Source of the DNA: Oxyruncus cristatus
Taxonomy: Eukaryota > Chordata > Aves > Passeriformes > Cotingidae
Direction: 5' to 3'
DNA: 64,000 nt
NCBI GenBank assembly: GCA_013399855.1
Contig: VXAY01001314.1
Span: forward strand, 136,752-200,751
Shown: positions 51,341 through 63,858 of the stretch, one piece after another
How the letters are laid out: every line of letters starts with the position of its first letter
Numbering within the stretch: the stretch's first letter is position 1
The notes under the pieces: model-generated
Databases searched by the model: none
What the model saw: only the letters and a program-made list of their open reading frames with translations
Told to the model about the DNA's origin: nothing
Made by a program: the position numbers and the translations under genes

Positions 51341-52699
51341 CCCCTGTATTCCCTGGGACTTCTTTCATGCCTGCCATTATACCTGAAATCTTGACAGTTG
51401 GCTCACAACCCTTGTCCTGCCATCCTGAACAAAATTTTCGGTAATCATTTCCTCCCAGGCTGGTTCCTGCCTCTCACCACCAGCATCATCTCTCTCTGTC
51501 AAAACCCACTAAGCTATTTTGATCTTTCCAGCAGGACCCAGACATCAAGAATAAGGCAGAACCTCCTTCCTCTTTTCACACCTGGGATGAGAAATATAGA
51601 CCAACAGACATCAACACTTCAACTTGTTTCTTCAAGCACTATTGACATATGTTTAACGACCCAGAACATGTCTACTGACACAGCCAACAACAATTTAAGC
51701 TTGACAGTTTGGGGGAAGTTTAGTACTCAAACCAGGTTAAAAACAGCACACACACATTTCCAGGAACTGCCTTTCCACTGCCAGATGACAACTATGCTAT
51801 ACCCTTTTTCATATCTGCTCCTTTCTACCGCCTGTGCAGTCCCTCTTGCAGAATTATCAAATCACTTCAAGACCCAACCTCTTCACCTGATATTGAGCAG
51901 CACAAATGATCAATGTTCCCAGCAGCACTAAAACATCTGGGATAGGTAGAAAGGGCACGCTAGTGCATGTAAATGAACACCCAGGGTTTTACAGACATAA
52001 CAACTAGCTGCTGGTGGCAGCACATTTCTGCCTGACAGAGAGGAATTAAATAACGTAACAAAGAGTTATTTTGCCAGCTAACAAGTGCACAGGCCAACAA
52101 AGACAACACTGGGATGGTTGCACAGTAAGCTTGGCAGAAAGGGGAAAAAGCCCACAAGATTCAGTCATGTGCCTTTCTCACCAAAAGACCTGAGCAGCAC
52201 TGCTTCTTTGCTTTCAGGAAGGTTTTGTTCAAAGCTAAGACAAGACAACAACGCAGCAAAGACCATTCCCCAGACCAGCCCCACAGCATCCTGAAAAGCA
52301 ACATCCTTATGTAGCAGTAGATAGATGCCACATCATGGAAGAACACTGCCTAGAAGAATCACACTGGGAAGGATGCAACATACTCCCCGTGCCTCAGAGG
52401 CTGTGAAAGAGCAGCAGGCACCCACTGACCACCCATGACAGCACAGGGCCATGCACACGGCAGGACCGGCACAGCAAACCACAAACCTGTGGCACCCATC
52501 CCCTTCACTTGAGAAATGCTCCTGGTGTGAGCATTTCCAGCAGCACACGCCGCCCTCACCAGCAGCTTTACAGAGAGGTGAACAAACCTTTAAGCACGAT
52601 CCAGCGGACTTGCACATTCCTGAGCTAGCCTGGATCTTTTCTTTTCAAGGGTGACTGCCGCTCAACTACTTTCTGCTGTAACAACAAGTCTACTTAACT

Positions 52700-53110
52700 T
52701 TGCAACTTGTCACCTAAACGATGTGTAATGTTTGCACAGCTAAGGATACAGTGTTCAAACAGCACAGGTGGGGAATTGCACGCCGGGATGCATAACTGAT
52801 GTGGGGTCTCCACATGCTGCGAGGGAAAGGGCAACATGACTGATTGCTTTAAAGTAGTCATCTCATCGGCCTGTCAATAACCAGCCAAAAGCTGAGCAGG
52901 TTGGGTCAGGTTAGGACTGCAGCAATTGGCCACCCGAGTGCCTTGGTATTTTAGTCTTGTCGCTATAATAATGCCGGGTTTATATCTTTAAATAAGAAAT
53001 TGCTTTGAATTTCTTTTCATGCATCAGATGTCTTGCCTGGTGGTCTCACGGCTGTGCTCTCCAGGAGATTTGAGTTCAGTAACTGTTCATGTTCCCTAGC
53101 TCATCGGGTT
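52700..53110. promoter_or_regulatory. Candidate conserved non-coding element
   Basis: It contains TAATGTTTGCACAGC, GAATTGCACGCCGGGATGC, CTGTCAATAACCAGCC, GCAATTGGCCACCCGAG, GTCGCTATAATAATGCCGGG and TCATGCATCAGATG. It has a similar texture to the blocks above. Confidence 0.28.
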
Positions 53111-55989
53111 TTAAATAAATACAGCTAATTCTGTTGCCTGAAGTCATAACCCACCCTGTCAGATTCACACGGGTCACAGCAAGGTTGTCCCCACTTACTG
53201 GGAGAATGAGGGAGGTCTCCAAGGCAAAGTGAATGCAGGTCTGCGACACCAGGTGCAGTGCAACCCTCAAAAGCTACAAGGCTTCAAAAAGGTTTTTCAA
53301 AAACTTAACACAAACAGGAAAATCCATCTGAAAAGGCTTTTATATGAACTATTTCCTGCCACTCTAGGAACTCAAAGCATTCTGATGTAAGAAGAATGGC
53401 ATAACAACAGCCATAATTGGCAAAGAGATGATAAAATACATAAATATATTTACTTTAAGTAAAAAGAAAAAAAAACTTTTAAGTCACTGTGTTACATGCA
53501 TTTTTAATGACGTTTCTCTAGAAACAGCGTTGTAAGAAGCTGAATTAAGAACTAGGTAATTAAAACTACACCCAAGCCTAAGCTGCATGAGTATACGTAA
53601 TTGCAGATTAATATTCCACTGTAATACTTATGGTTGAGTTAAAGTTGCCATGGGAAACAAGCCTGAATTTCTTCACTTTTCAGCAACTCACGATCACCTT
53701 CAATAAAGGTTTTGGCAGGTGATTTCTAGTGCATTAAGCTTAACAGCAACACAAAAATGGTGTGAGAAGAAAACTGCTATGTGGGGATGTCCTGATAGAA
53801 CAGACAGGCACATGTCCTTTATCTGCCCCTGGGTAGGATTGTGACAATGTCTTTTACTGTGTGAGATACCTTCTCCATTCCCATCCTGGCCTTCAGCTAG
53901 GATTGCCTCGACGCAGGCTCCACGGAAAACCACGTGGAAGGCATGCAGAAAGTACCTTGCCAGACTGCTTCCCAGCAGACCAGCAGTCCCTCCATCACCT
54001 CCTCCTGCAGCAAGTTTGTGATTTCAGGGACATATTCCTCCTACAAAGTAGCCTCGGATACGGCTCCAGTCACCCTGCGCAGGGAGCTCGGCAGGGACTG
54101 CACATCTGTTGCTATGGCCTAAATTTGGTGGAAATCAACATCCATTCCCATTACAAGGTCAGTCCATAAATCACAGCATCTCCAGAACAGACACAGGATT
54201 CAGTTGTCCCTGCCATGGGAACACGACCACGGGTAGAGCAGTACAGGCAGTGATCATCAGAGCCACTCCAGCTGCACCTGCCCGGGACTGCGGGCTGGAA
54301 CCGCAGGATGTTCAGGGGAAAACCCCTGCAGTGCTCAAGGGAACACAGACTGAACGTGATTTAACCTTCTCCTCCATTTGTACTTAATATTATCTTACAG
54401 AAACACCGGCTCCCATTTGTTACACTTTTGCAGTCATGAAATGTACTCTGATCATCCAGATTTGTTTGTACACTTAAAAGTAACTTAGTAACTGAACACA
54501 TGCTTAGTCACAGTCTCAGTGTTTTCATGTTGAAATGGTGATGTTTTGCATTTATTAGTATGTCCAGTTACATCTGACAGCAATTATAATTACAAGTTCT
54601 CCCAAAATAACAATCAAAATGCAAGCTAAACAAATTTGAAATATGTAAGATAAAGTAAAGAAAAACCTCAAGATACTTTTGTATTTAAAAGGCACTATGT
54701 AAGAGAACACAGAAAGCACTGTCTGTAAACAATTTGTTCTTCTGCCTCTGGTCACAGCCTTCTTTGGCAACGAGAAGATCTGAACACTTCATACTTTCCT
54801 TTTACAGAGAGTTTGAAAGAGGTGAATTTCTAATTCCCAACCGATTATCAAATTTGAGTGAATCTGAGACACTGAACGCAAGCACCTGAAAAAACTGACG
54901 TGAGAAAAAACAACTGCATCATTATCAAAAGCTCATTTAGCAGTTTAGCAACTCCTGGATCCAGCTCCTTCTACAGGTCAAGGGTCTGATGCTCCTTTAC
55001 ACTTCCAGGCAGCAGACACACAAATCTTGTATTTTGGTTACAGTTCATTTAAGTGGCTTTAATAGATTATAGCGGAGATTAACACGCTATATAGAAGGCT
55101 AAGTTCAAAATCATCTTTGAAGAGATCTAATTTCTACCTTCGGACTTTTTATATTTAAAAAAAACCACCTTGCTTTTCATCCACTCTGCAGAAGTTGAAG
55201 GCAAGGTACTTGGCTTGCTGACCAAAAGAGGCACACCCTCTTACTGCATTAATAAAGGTTACAGGCAGCCACGGATCTGAGCCTGTGGAGCTGCTTAACA
55301 CAGTCACTGAAAGCACTGACCACCATAAACACTGGTGTATACAAGGACAAAGGGACAAAAGAGCAAGACTCTCACTTATTAACGCGTCTTCTCACGAAGC
55401 TCAAGCATCATATGTACCCAGCTCTATGGGCCGACAGTGTATAAAAGCAGAAGGTACTTATAAACTCTTAGCAGACAGTAAAGGAAAAAACTCAGAGCTG
55501 AAAAGTGAAGCACACCAGCACCACCATGGTTCAGGGTCCACTGACCTGCACAGAATGACAGTTCCCACCTGACCCCACTGGGCTTTGGATCACATTCCAA
55601 AGGCACAAGGTAAGCTTTAAAGAAATGCGAGGGGCTAGCCATAAACATCCCTTACCTCCAATCCCTAATGACCTTTGGCTGGCTAAAACACTACGTGAGA
55701 CAGACCGTGAAGTTAGTCCCTCCCTCCCCACTTCTTTTCTCTCTGGGATGGTCCCATGCATCCGTGCTTAATTAGACCCTGGTGTTGTTGGTCTCTGTTT
55801 GGCCCAGCCACCCGTGTTTTGTACTTTTCCTGCCAAGATAGGGGAAAACAAGGCCTGATAAACGGAAACTTCATCCTTGAAGGCAGCACTTTGTATAAAC
55901 TAAAATTAATTGGTCTCTCACTATGGCTGATGGCCTTCCAAGGGCATTTAAAGGAGAAAGTGAAGCGCAGGGTGATGAAATAAGCCCCC

Positions 55990-56465
55990 AGACCCATTAA
56001 GGGAAGACCCTCCAAGGTGCATCACGCAGGCACGGGGAAATTCCAATGTCCACACGCGTGCGCAGAAGGGGCACCACTGACATAACGGGGGAGGGACCGA
56101 GGGCCTCTGGCTGGGCGGTGCTGGCCACACCTGCCCAGGTAGATGTCACCAGCAAACTGGATAAAAAGCAGGTGGCTCGTGCTCAGGGAGCTCACGCTTC
56201 ACACGAAGGACCACGTTGCCTTTTGTGGGGACGCCCGGGATGTGTGAGCCGGACCCTCCGAGGACGCAGCTGCCATAGAGAATCCTTGGTATTGGGAGGT
56301 GGTAAGATAACCTCGTAAGTTACACCTGGGTGTTTGTGGGGTTTACTGAGGGCTTATTTTCCCTTCTCTTTTCTGCCTACTGTTTTCCTGTTTTGTTGGC
56401 CGCCTCTTTGTAATAAATATTGGGGTTTTGAGCTTTCAGAGGTGTTTTGGTTTCAATTTTGGCAT
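55990..56465 (+). mobile_element. Candidate solo LTR or other CpG-rich promoter/poly(A) unit
   Basis: This segment combines, in order on the plus strand, a CpG-dense stretch (56045-56290, unlike the CpG-poor surroundings), a TATA-like GATAAAAAG at 56159-56167, an AATAAA signal at 56412-56417 and a GT-rich downstream element at about 56438-56452. A promoter followed within about 250 bases by a poly(A) site is the layout of a retroviral LTR (U3-R-U5). I could not fix TG...CA ends or a target site duplication, and no internal viral sequence is next to it. If it is an LTR it is a solo copy. An alternative is a small intronic promoter on the plus strand, antisense to ERI3. Confidence 0.3.
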
Positions 56466-59154
56466 CCCTTCGAACCCTCCCTGGAACATTATTCATAAAT
56501 ACATCCCAAAAGCCAACAAAGCCAAGCAGTTTTTATGTGTATAAACCTGCACTTTGATTTAGGAGTGTATCTGCTGAAAGTTGTCACAAGTCAGGGCTGC
56601 AAGGATGCTCCCATTCCTCTGTGGGTGTAGGGCAGGGAACATGAAGAACCCTCAATGCCTGACCCAGGAGTGGTGAAGCAGAGGGAAGTGGCCACAAGGC
56701 ACTCTGCCAGTGGTCCCAGCCACTGGAGCCACAATGCAGACAGCTTCCCAGGGGAATACCACCATCCTTGACCCTCCTTGATCCCCATTACAGAGGCCAT
56801 ACCACGAGACCTCAGAGGGATCGGGCAGTGTGAAAGGAAATGGAAATGAAGGCGTCTTCAGGGCTCACGACTGAGCAGGAAGGACTTCCCCAGGGATACA
56901 GCCATTGAGGCTGCTGGTTGCAGAAGAGCATGAGTAAATACAGCAGGAGGGGGAGCAGATGTGGCAGTCACACATCTTAGTGTAGATAAAAAGATAGCTA
57001 TTTCAGTAGTTTCTTGTAAGAAGACAGAATATTTAGAAGAGCAGTTAATGAAAAACGTGAAGTGTGCTGCATGGTGGCAAGTGCACTCTGCAAGACTTTT
57101 AGGCTGAGCTGGCTAAATTTACAGCTATGCCTATCCACTTAAAGTAACCTGAATCACAGCTTAGCTTAACTCTGTACATGCAGCTTCCTCATCAAATCCC
57201 AATGCATTTGAATCTCACTGTATCTAGACTTCTATTTTGCAGGTATTAAAACAAAAGCAGAAAAATTAGCAGGATCACAGTGAACATCAGCACCTCACCT
57301 TCCTAGCTCTCAGGTTTGTCCTCAGACAAAACCTCCAAAACCAGTCTGCCACTATGCCAGTGAAAGATCCTGCCAATAAAACCCTGCAGAAAACATCACT
57401 GAAATACATGGCACAGTTTGCTCACCATGACATACAGCCTAGCACTGAAGAGGGCAAAAGCCATGATGGTCAGCAAAGAGGTAAGAGGTAGATAGGAGCG
57501 TCAACTAAAGTCTCCTTTTATGAAGTTACCCAACTGGCAGGCACTTTCAGCCTTTCCAGGTATACCAAGTCCCATGTAGGAAAAGTAATTTATTTATTTA
57601 TCAAAATAATTTGCTGGTGAGGATGTGAGGGATGGACAGCCCTTTCCACACTTTATATGATGCAGACAGGCACTGAAAACGACAGACTGGAAAAAAAACC
57701 CACCGAAGAACATCTCCACCTTAAAGGTGCTATCTCACCAACAAAATATATAGCAGATCTGCATTGGCCCAGACCATTACTTTCCCTGGCAAGGACTTGG
57801 GGACAAAGCTCCTTAAAACAGTAGTAATCATATTCCACTCATGCTCCTTTTTACTGCCAGCTGTAAACTAGCTCCACATGCATCATGGTTTTGCATCAAA
57901 ATGTGCACAGACCAAACCCATATCCAAAGGGACAAGGTAGATCCAATTTACAGCTTTGACAGGTCTGTGCACCCGAGGCGGAGCATGCAGGAAATAGCCT
58001 GACATCTCACTTGGAGAGCAGTTAAGACCCTGCTAGCAGAACTGCATGCAGAGCCACAACAGCCTCCCACAAAGAGCCAGCAAAAGAGCAGGGAATTCAA
58101 TGTCCATTTTTCGAGGAACACGAGAGGCAGGCGGCATTCACCAAGGCACTACTGGGGAAGAGAGGAGTCAACTTCAATCCCAACTTGCAGCATCCCTTAG
58201 CTAGGATGAGCCTCAGGGAAACCACAGCTGCACTGGGAAATGAATACACTGCATCGAGTCACTTCAGTAAGAGACACCACATTGAAAACTGCTCAAGCCT
58301 TTCATAGTCAAAACAAAGCAAAAGGAAGTTATTCTGACCCACTGCCATACATGCAGGACAATTGCTTGGCAGGGGAGGGCGAGTTCAGTCTAGACTCAGA
58401 AATTGTTTGTTCACTACCAACCCAATTTTAGGATTTTTTTCTATTTAGTACAGTTTTCCAATTTAAATGGAAAACCTAGGCTCATCCTGCTGACAACTGA
58501 GAATATATTTACTAATATGCTCTACACTACTGTGGAAGAACTGCCTGCAGAAAAACCTCTGTACTGCCTCTGGATCTCTGTATGTCTCAAGTGGCAGAGC
58601 ACTGGAAGCTCTCTCTGAAGGTGAACTCCTCCTGTCTCATCACACTCCAGAGTTAACACCCAGGCAAGATATCTGATCTTACTGAAATTATCTCCAAACT
58701 GTTGTTCTTCTCAATTTAGAAATACCATTATGTTGCACATATTTCTATAATCCAAAATATTCTCTTCCTAAAGCTGTTCACTACTAACAGCTGTTTTCCT
58801 TGCAGAATCAAACAAGGTTGCCATCTTCTAATGCAAGTTCCCAGCCAGAAATTTTTAGACCCTCCCCACTTCAGACAGATGACAATTACACATGACTTAA
58901 AGATGTTTTCGATAACACATGAAGCGTCACTTCCTTGATGGAAATCACACTCCTTCATTCATTCCCACCAAACAGCCCTGGTATTGCTCCTGAGAAAACA
59001 GGTGACTGACAGGAGTCCTGGAGAACCAGCAACAGAAAGAAGGTGGGACAAACCAGAAAAAAAATGAGGGAGCCAGCACTGTGCTTTTTCCATTTACCTC
59101 TCAGAACACCAGCAGCAACTTGCAAGGGGATAATTAACAGGACTGACTATTTAC

Positions 59155-59426
59155 CTGAGGATGAATCTGTGGTTTATCACACGTAGCCTCAAAATCCAGC
59201 ACTAAGAAGTAGTGATATCTCTGTGGAGGGAAGGACGACATTGCTGCCATGGAAGCTCCAAAGCCGTGGGACGCCAGTTTCCTGCTTATGATGGAGCTGT
59301 ACCCTTTGAGAACACCAGCCAGGAGCGGGGACACAGCTTGTCTTGCCCTTGAAAGTAAGTTTTTGGGAAACCTTGCTGCTCCAGTATGGAGGAATGCTAT
59401 CATTGAACATCCAGAGGCATCTGAAA
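59155..59426 (-). CDS. ERI3: ERI3 coding exon e1: pre-nuclease region and Exo I motif
   Basis: This 272-base exon gives 2 bases completing a split codon plus 90 codons. It opens with SDASGCSM and ends with PQIHPQ. The first two thirds correspond to the linker ahead of the nuclease domain; the last part holds the strongly conserved FPPQRYHYFLVLDFEATCD stretch. DFEAT is the Exo I motif of DEDDh exonucleases, in which the Asp and Glu bind the catalytic metal ions. The donor follows the Gln codon directly (CAG then GTAAAT). The acceptor is a CAG at 59427-59429, with a second CAG 6 bases further into the exon; both keep the frame. The polypyrimidine tract upstream is short. The stretch between TGAARF and SRKLASHGFG differs from the human protein as I remember it and looks slightly shorter, which suits a weakly constrained linker. 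Identity is essentially certain; the exact 5' edge is slightly less so. Confidence 0.93.
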
Positions 59427-60468
59427 CTGAAGAGAGACTCACGTTACTCACGTACACATACATCTCATCTCTCCTAGTATCTGTTCACTGTCCTCCTCTG
59501 GCAGGGATTTCCTCTGTCCTTCCCAACGGAGGTTCCAGCACTGCAAACCTGAAGTTACACAGTAACCTGCTCTAAGCACAACAGATGACACTTGGACTGA
59601 GCTTAAGGTGTCCAGAATCACAGGCAACTGAAAATTAACTTCTGCAAATGGCTCTACATTAAGAACTATGAGACACACAACAGTCATGGCTCCAGGCACC
59701 AGATCACACCCCATTACTGAACCTTATCACGGCAGAACACAGCAACAACTAATTAAAACACAGAAAATCTAATCTAAGCCCCTCTGAAATTTCTGAGGAG
59801 GCCTTTCATCTTTTCACATACAATGCAGTTTCTGATACATGGTAGAAATTAAATACAGCAATACACATATCAACACTACAACCCATCAAAACAGCTTGGC
59901 CTTGAAACACCTGTCAGCTGCACCAAAACATCCCACTTCCATTACAAATCCATGTGTCTGGTAGCTGGAAGGCTCCTCCCCAGGGGAAGTTCTGATTTGC
60001 TCCGTGTATGAGGTTTCTCAGAGATGTGAACTTAGTGCTACACTCCATTTCTTCCTTCAGATATTTCTCAGAGGAGGATATCAGGTCAACTAACCACACC
60101 CAGGGATTGCAAAAACTGTAAAATGCAAGCAGGACTCTATAGGTTACAGTCTCCCTCTCAGAAAAACACCTCACTCAGCCATCACCTCTTGATGTTTCTA
60201 TTTAAATGCCATTTAATAAGTTACATTACCTATACAAGACTACCTGGATTTCCCCTCCTACTCTTTATCTTTTAAAACTTGGCAGGAAAAACTTGCCAGG
60301 ACTGTCACTATCCGAGGCAGGGCTGCTAACAGATCTCCAGGGAGGAAGTTCCAGCCCAACTCATGGTGTTACATAGATGGGTATAGTGGCTGATAGCAAA
60401 ACAAGCTAATTGCAACAACTCAGCCCTCTTGAACAAGGACATGAGTACCCCCTCTAATTGTGTACGCA

Positions 60469-60510
60469 CATATATATATATATGTGTGTGTGTGTGTGTA
60501 TATATACACA
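60469..60510. repeat. Compound (TA)n(TG)n(TA)n microsatellite
   Basis: This is a TATATA run followed by a TGTGTG run and another TATATA run, ending in CACA. It is a simple sequence, probably length-polymorphic. The reading frames across it, with repeated Tyr-Ile-Cys-Val residues, are by-products of the repeat. Confidence 0.95.
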
Positions 60511-60719
60511 TCTCGCTACCCAGACATTTAAATCCATCCCCGCAGCTGGTCCCACTGCTCGTGGCTCTAGGAAGAACTCCATGGTACCACGTACCACCCA
60601 CATGCCTTTTTCTGAGCACGGCCTCCCCACACCTGTGCTGGCTCTTTGCTCTGCCGTGAGGGGCTGAAAGCGCCCGCCACCAGACATGGAGACAAAACAG
60701 GCACAGCAAAAGGGGGACT

Positions 60720-61060
60720 CACCGCTCACGAACAAAGTCACTGTTTGCACAACAGACAGCATTTGCTCTCTCCCATCCGTTAGTCCGTCAGGTAAATAAT
60801 GCACGTGCCAAAACACACACTTAATGAGGTAAATAATATGCCTTGAATAACAGCTAAATCTGTATTTACCTGCGAGACCACAGAAACTCAGAAGGACCAG
60901 ATTAGGAGATAATTGCAGCTAAGCAGGTTGTGTGCCTCAAGTAAACACGCATTTAGTAACCTTCCCTTTCCAAGCTTTTGAGTGAAAGGCAAAAATCAAA
61001 GGAGCTGAAATATTTAAGACCAAGCCAGTGCCCACATTGCGAATTCCATAGTGTATATGC
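60720..61060. promoter_or_regulatory. Candidate conserved non-coding element with donor-like splice sites
   Basis: It contains GTAAATAATGCACGTGCC, ACTTAATGAGGTAAATAATA, GGAGATAATTGCAGC, AGTAAACACGCATTTAG and TATTTAAGACC. On the minus strand two good donor sequences occur (GTGAGT after 60723, GTAAAT after 60870), so a rare alternative first exon cannot be excluded. Confidence 0.25.
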
Positions 61061-63402
61061 CTCCCTGCCTTAAGGCTTTCACGTTTTGGGGGGCTGCTTG
61101 CTTTATTAACGTGGTGTGCCAGGCAGCAGGTACGTGGACAACTGAAAACTCAAGTTGCAAAACTGAAACAAAGAGCCCAACATGGCATTTATTTTAAAGG
61201 GGATCAGTTCTTCCAATTGCCTCTCCATCTACAGCTTTGGCTGTCATTCATAAATGCATTACTGCCAAATAGAAGTTAGTTATATTCACTTCTAACCTGT
61301 GCCAGAAAAGAGATATTTAAGGTATACATGCTTTAAATCTTCATGCTACTGCCTATGAATCTAAAGGCCCGTCACAGCAAATATAACATCTCAGAATAAA
61401 GCAGCTTGTAAGTCAGTTGCAGTAAAACCTGGTCTTTAGCCTACTGCATAAAGTAAAATACACAGTTGGAGTGGGGGAGGCAGGCAGGCTCCAACCCCTA
61501 TAACAAACACAATAAAACATACATTATCCACCCACCCACAGCAAGATCAATACTTCTCTAATGTATCTTAACTGGCAAGACCAGGGTTATCTGACATGGA
61601 CCCCACGAATCTTCAGGCTGGGCTGCACTACACACTGTGGGGCAGAGGTTCCAAAGCCACTGAGTCCACACAGCAAAGGTAAACGAGCCGTCTTGGCAGG
61701 ATTCAGGCACGTCACCAGGCAGACAGGGCAGCACCACTCCAGACCATGGCAGGTCTGGGTCACACAGGTACCCTGCAGCATCAGCAGAGGGAAACAACAG
61801 CCAACAGGCAGCGCCTGTTTACACTAACAACTTCTGCAGAGGTTCACGTCTAACAACAGGATCAGGCTCCCCATCCTGAGAGCAGCCTCTCTCCCATGTA
61901 GCAGAGGGAGCAATGCTCCGAACAAAGGTGTGAGTGGGGTATTGCAGAGCGATTCCCCTACGCAGGCAGCATACAAATAAGGGCAACCCCACCGCAAACT
62001 CTGCACCTTCAGCCAAATGAAGTTTTAACGGCATGTTTACCCAGCCACTGCTCTGGGTGCCCTGGGAAGACCTCACATCATCTTCTTTGGCAAGGTCAGA
62101 GTGCCCCAGAGCACAAGATAGCTGGTGAGCAAACACACTTTATTAGAAGTCATGTAAAGCATTTATAATGCTTTTACTGGTGCTAGGACAATGCAAAGCA
62201 CTAGTAATTATCCTGTATTTTTTCCAATAGACAACGATGCAAGAAGGCAGCTTCAAAAATTAGAAAACCAGCTCTATCCATATAAATCCACATGTTCAGT
62301 GATTCCATTTCCAAACCTACATAAAACATCACATATATATTTCTTATGCACACAGGATCAGATTATAATCTCAGACAGTGCAAGCTGTCACATCTGGCAG
62401 TCAACCCTCCTAGGTTAATATTTCATATCACACAGCTCAAATTCCTCACACAGATACATATGAAATGTAATGGGACCATGAACTGAGGCTGGACCTCAGG
62501 AATTATTTTGACAGATTGTACACAGACCCAGGAAAATGTGACGGCACTTTACATTTGCTGCACACAGTTAGATGGGAAACGGCCACATGTGATGGCTTCA
62601 GCTGGAAGATAAAGTTTGTGTTCTGTACTGTAGAACAGCTTGTGTCCCATGTGACAGTACTTGCCATAGTCAGCATCTGTATTTTAAAAATTAATTAAAA
62701 AAAAAGAAAATTATTCTCTGGACATCGGCCACAGGTACAATCCCAGGCTGACCACAGCTCCTGCTTCTTAGCAGTCCAAGCACGTGGTACTAAAACACGA
62801 CAGTTTGATCACCAGAAAGTAAGGAAAGCCAAGAGAAAGGCAAGTGCCAGCTGTAGCCACCAGCTTTGCCACTTTGCCAGGGGCCCCACTGAGTGCAAAG
62901 AGGAGAATCTGCACCGGCGGCTGTCGCGTGCCAGGCTTCCTACTGGGAAAGTTGCTTAGGGACAACCAAAGTGGCAAGGAACACGACAGGGAACTCCTGC
63001 CCCGTGAAGAATGTTGGTGACAAGAGCCAGCAGGGCATTGCAAGTGCTTTCCCCTGCCTCAAAGCCACAGAGAGACATGTGCACCACACAAGTTCCAGAG
63101 GATTCATATTCATCAACAGCAAGACAAAATAACCTATAAACTTGAGCTTAATGGCTCTTTGCACAAAACATAAATGTGAACTTTTTAGAACCACATCTAA
63201 TTAAAATCACAGCTCGCCTTTAACCTCAAAATATAACCCTTCACTGTCCTCTTTGATAAGCTGAGTAGGGAGGCGGCAGGAAGACAACACATAACTTGAG
63301 GTTGGAGGGGTGACTCAAGAAATTACATGTTTTATGAGAGCCTTCACTTCTATGATAAAATACCCTGTTATGGCAATACAGGCCTCCACCATTTTACAAA
63401 AT

Positions 63403-63418
63403 AAACAAACAAACAAAC
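63403..63418. repeat. (AAAC)n short tandem repeat
   Basis: There are four AAAC units inside an A-rich stretch (63395-63480). Confidence 0.85.
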
Positions 63419-63842
63419 CGAAGCAAAATAAAAACCCCCACTAATCTAAACAACAAGACAAACTGAAATTAAAAAATAAAAGCAAGCAAGCTCGGGGAGT
63501 AAAACACTTCAGTTTATTATTTGCGCAAAGCCTCAGCAGGGGCAGTTGTGACTCCTGGCCTCCAACAGACAACTCAACTCAACGCTAGAGCAACCAAAAC
63601 CCATCAAAAATGTAAGTCAGGTTTGTCTACTTTATTCAATTGTAAAAAGATAGGGTAATAGAGATGCTTTTGATAGAACAAAATTGCATACATTCAGCAA
63701 CATCTGGAACACAGTATAACAAAAAAATCCAGGACTTCAATTTTGGTAGTTGTTCAAATGCATACTCAGAGGTCAAATGTGAACCCATATTTCACTTGTG
63801 TGAAGATATAACTGAAGAACAATAGAGATAACTCAGGGTTTG

Positions 63843-63858
63843 TTTTTTTTTTTTTTTT
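63843..63858. repeat. T16 homopolymer
   Basis: This is a run of 16 T. No element body is recognisable beside it. Confidence 0.9.

Larger units (their letters stand above)
44640..59154 (-). other. ERI3: ERI3 intron between e1 and e2 (14.5 kb)
   Basis: This complete intron has a GTAAAT donor at e1 and a TATTCAG acceptor at e2. It is the richest intron for candidate regulatory DNA: AT-rich blocks at 45240-45980, 47440-47830, 48290-48560, 49610-50100 and 52700-53110. It also carries an antisense CR1 fragment (about 50780-51340) and a CpG-rich candidate LTR (about 55990-56465). I see nothing specific in 46000-47400, 51400-52700, 53650-55900 or 56500-59150. Confidence 0.85.

Noticed and set aside
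51398..51931. 177-codon open frame on the plus strand
   Set aside because: It begins just past a decayed CR1, has no recognisable motifs, is opposite to the host gene, and has composition typical of translated intron.
59134..59154. Extension of e1 coding past the Gln codon (VNSQSC)
   Set aside because: This is read-through into the intron: a consensus donor follows the Gln codon, and e2 continues the family sequence directly.
59427..59463. Upstream start of e1 at the MYVYV open frame
   Set aside because: The family sequence begins only at the SDASGC part, an AG acceptor sits at 59427-59428, and an in-frame stop lies a little further upstream.
60429..60709. Frames with repeated Tyr-Ile and Cys-Val residues
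   Set aside because: They are translation of the TA/TG microsatellite, not a gene.
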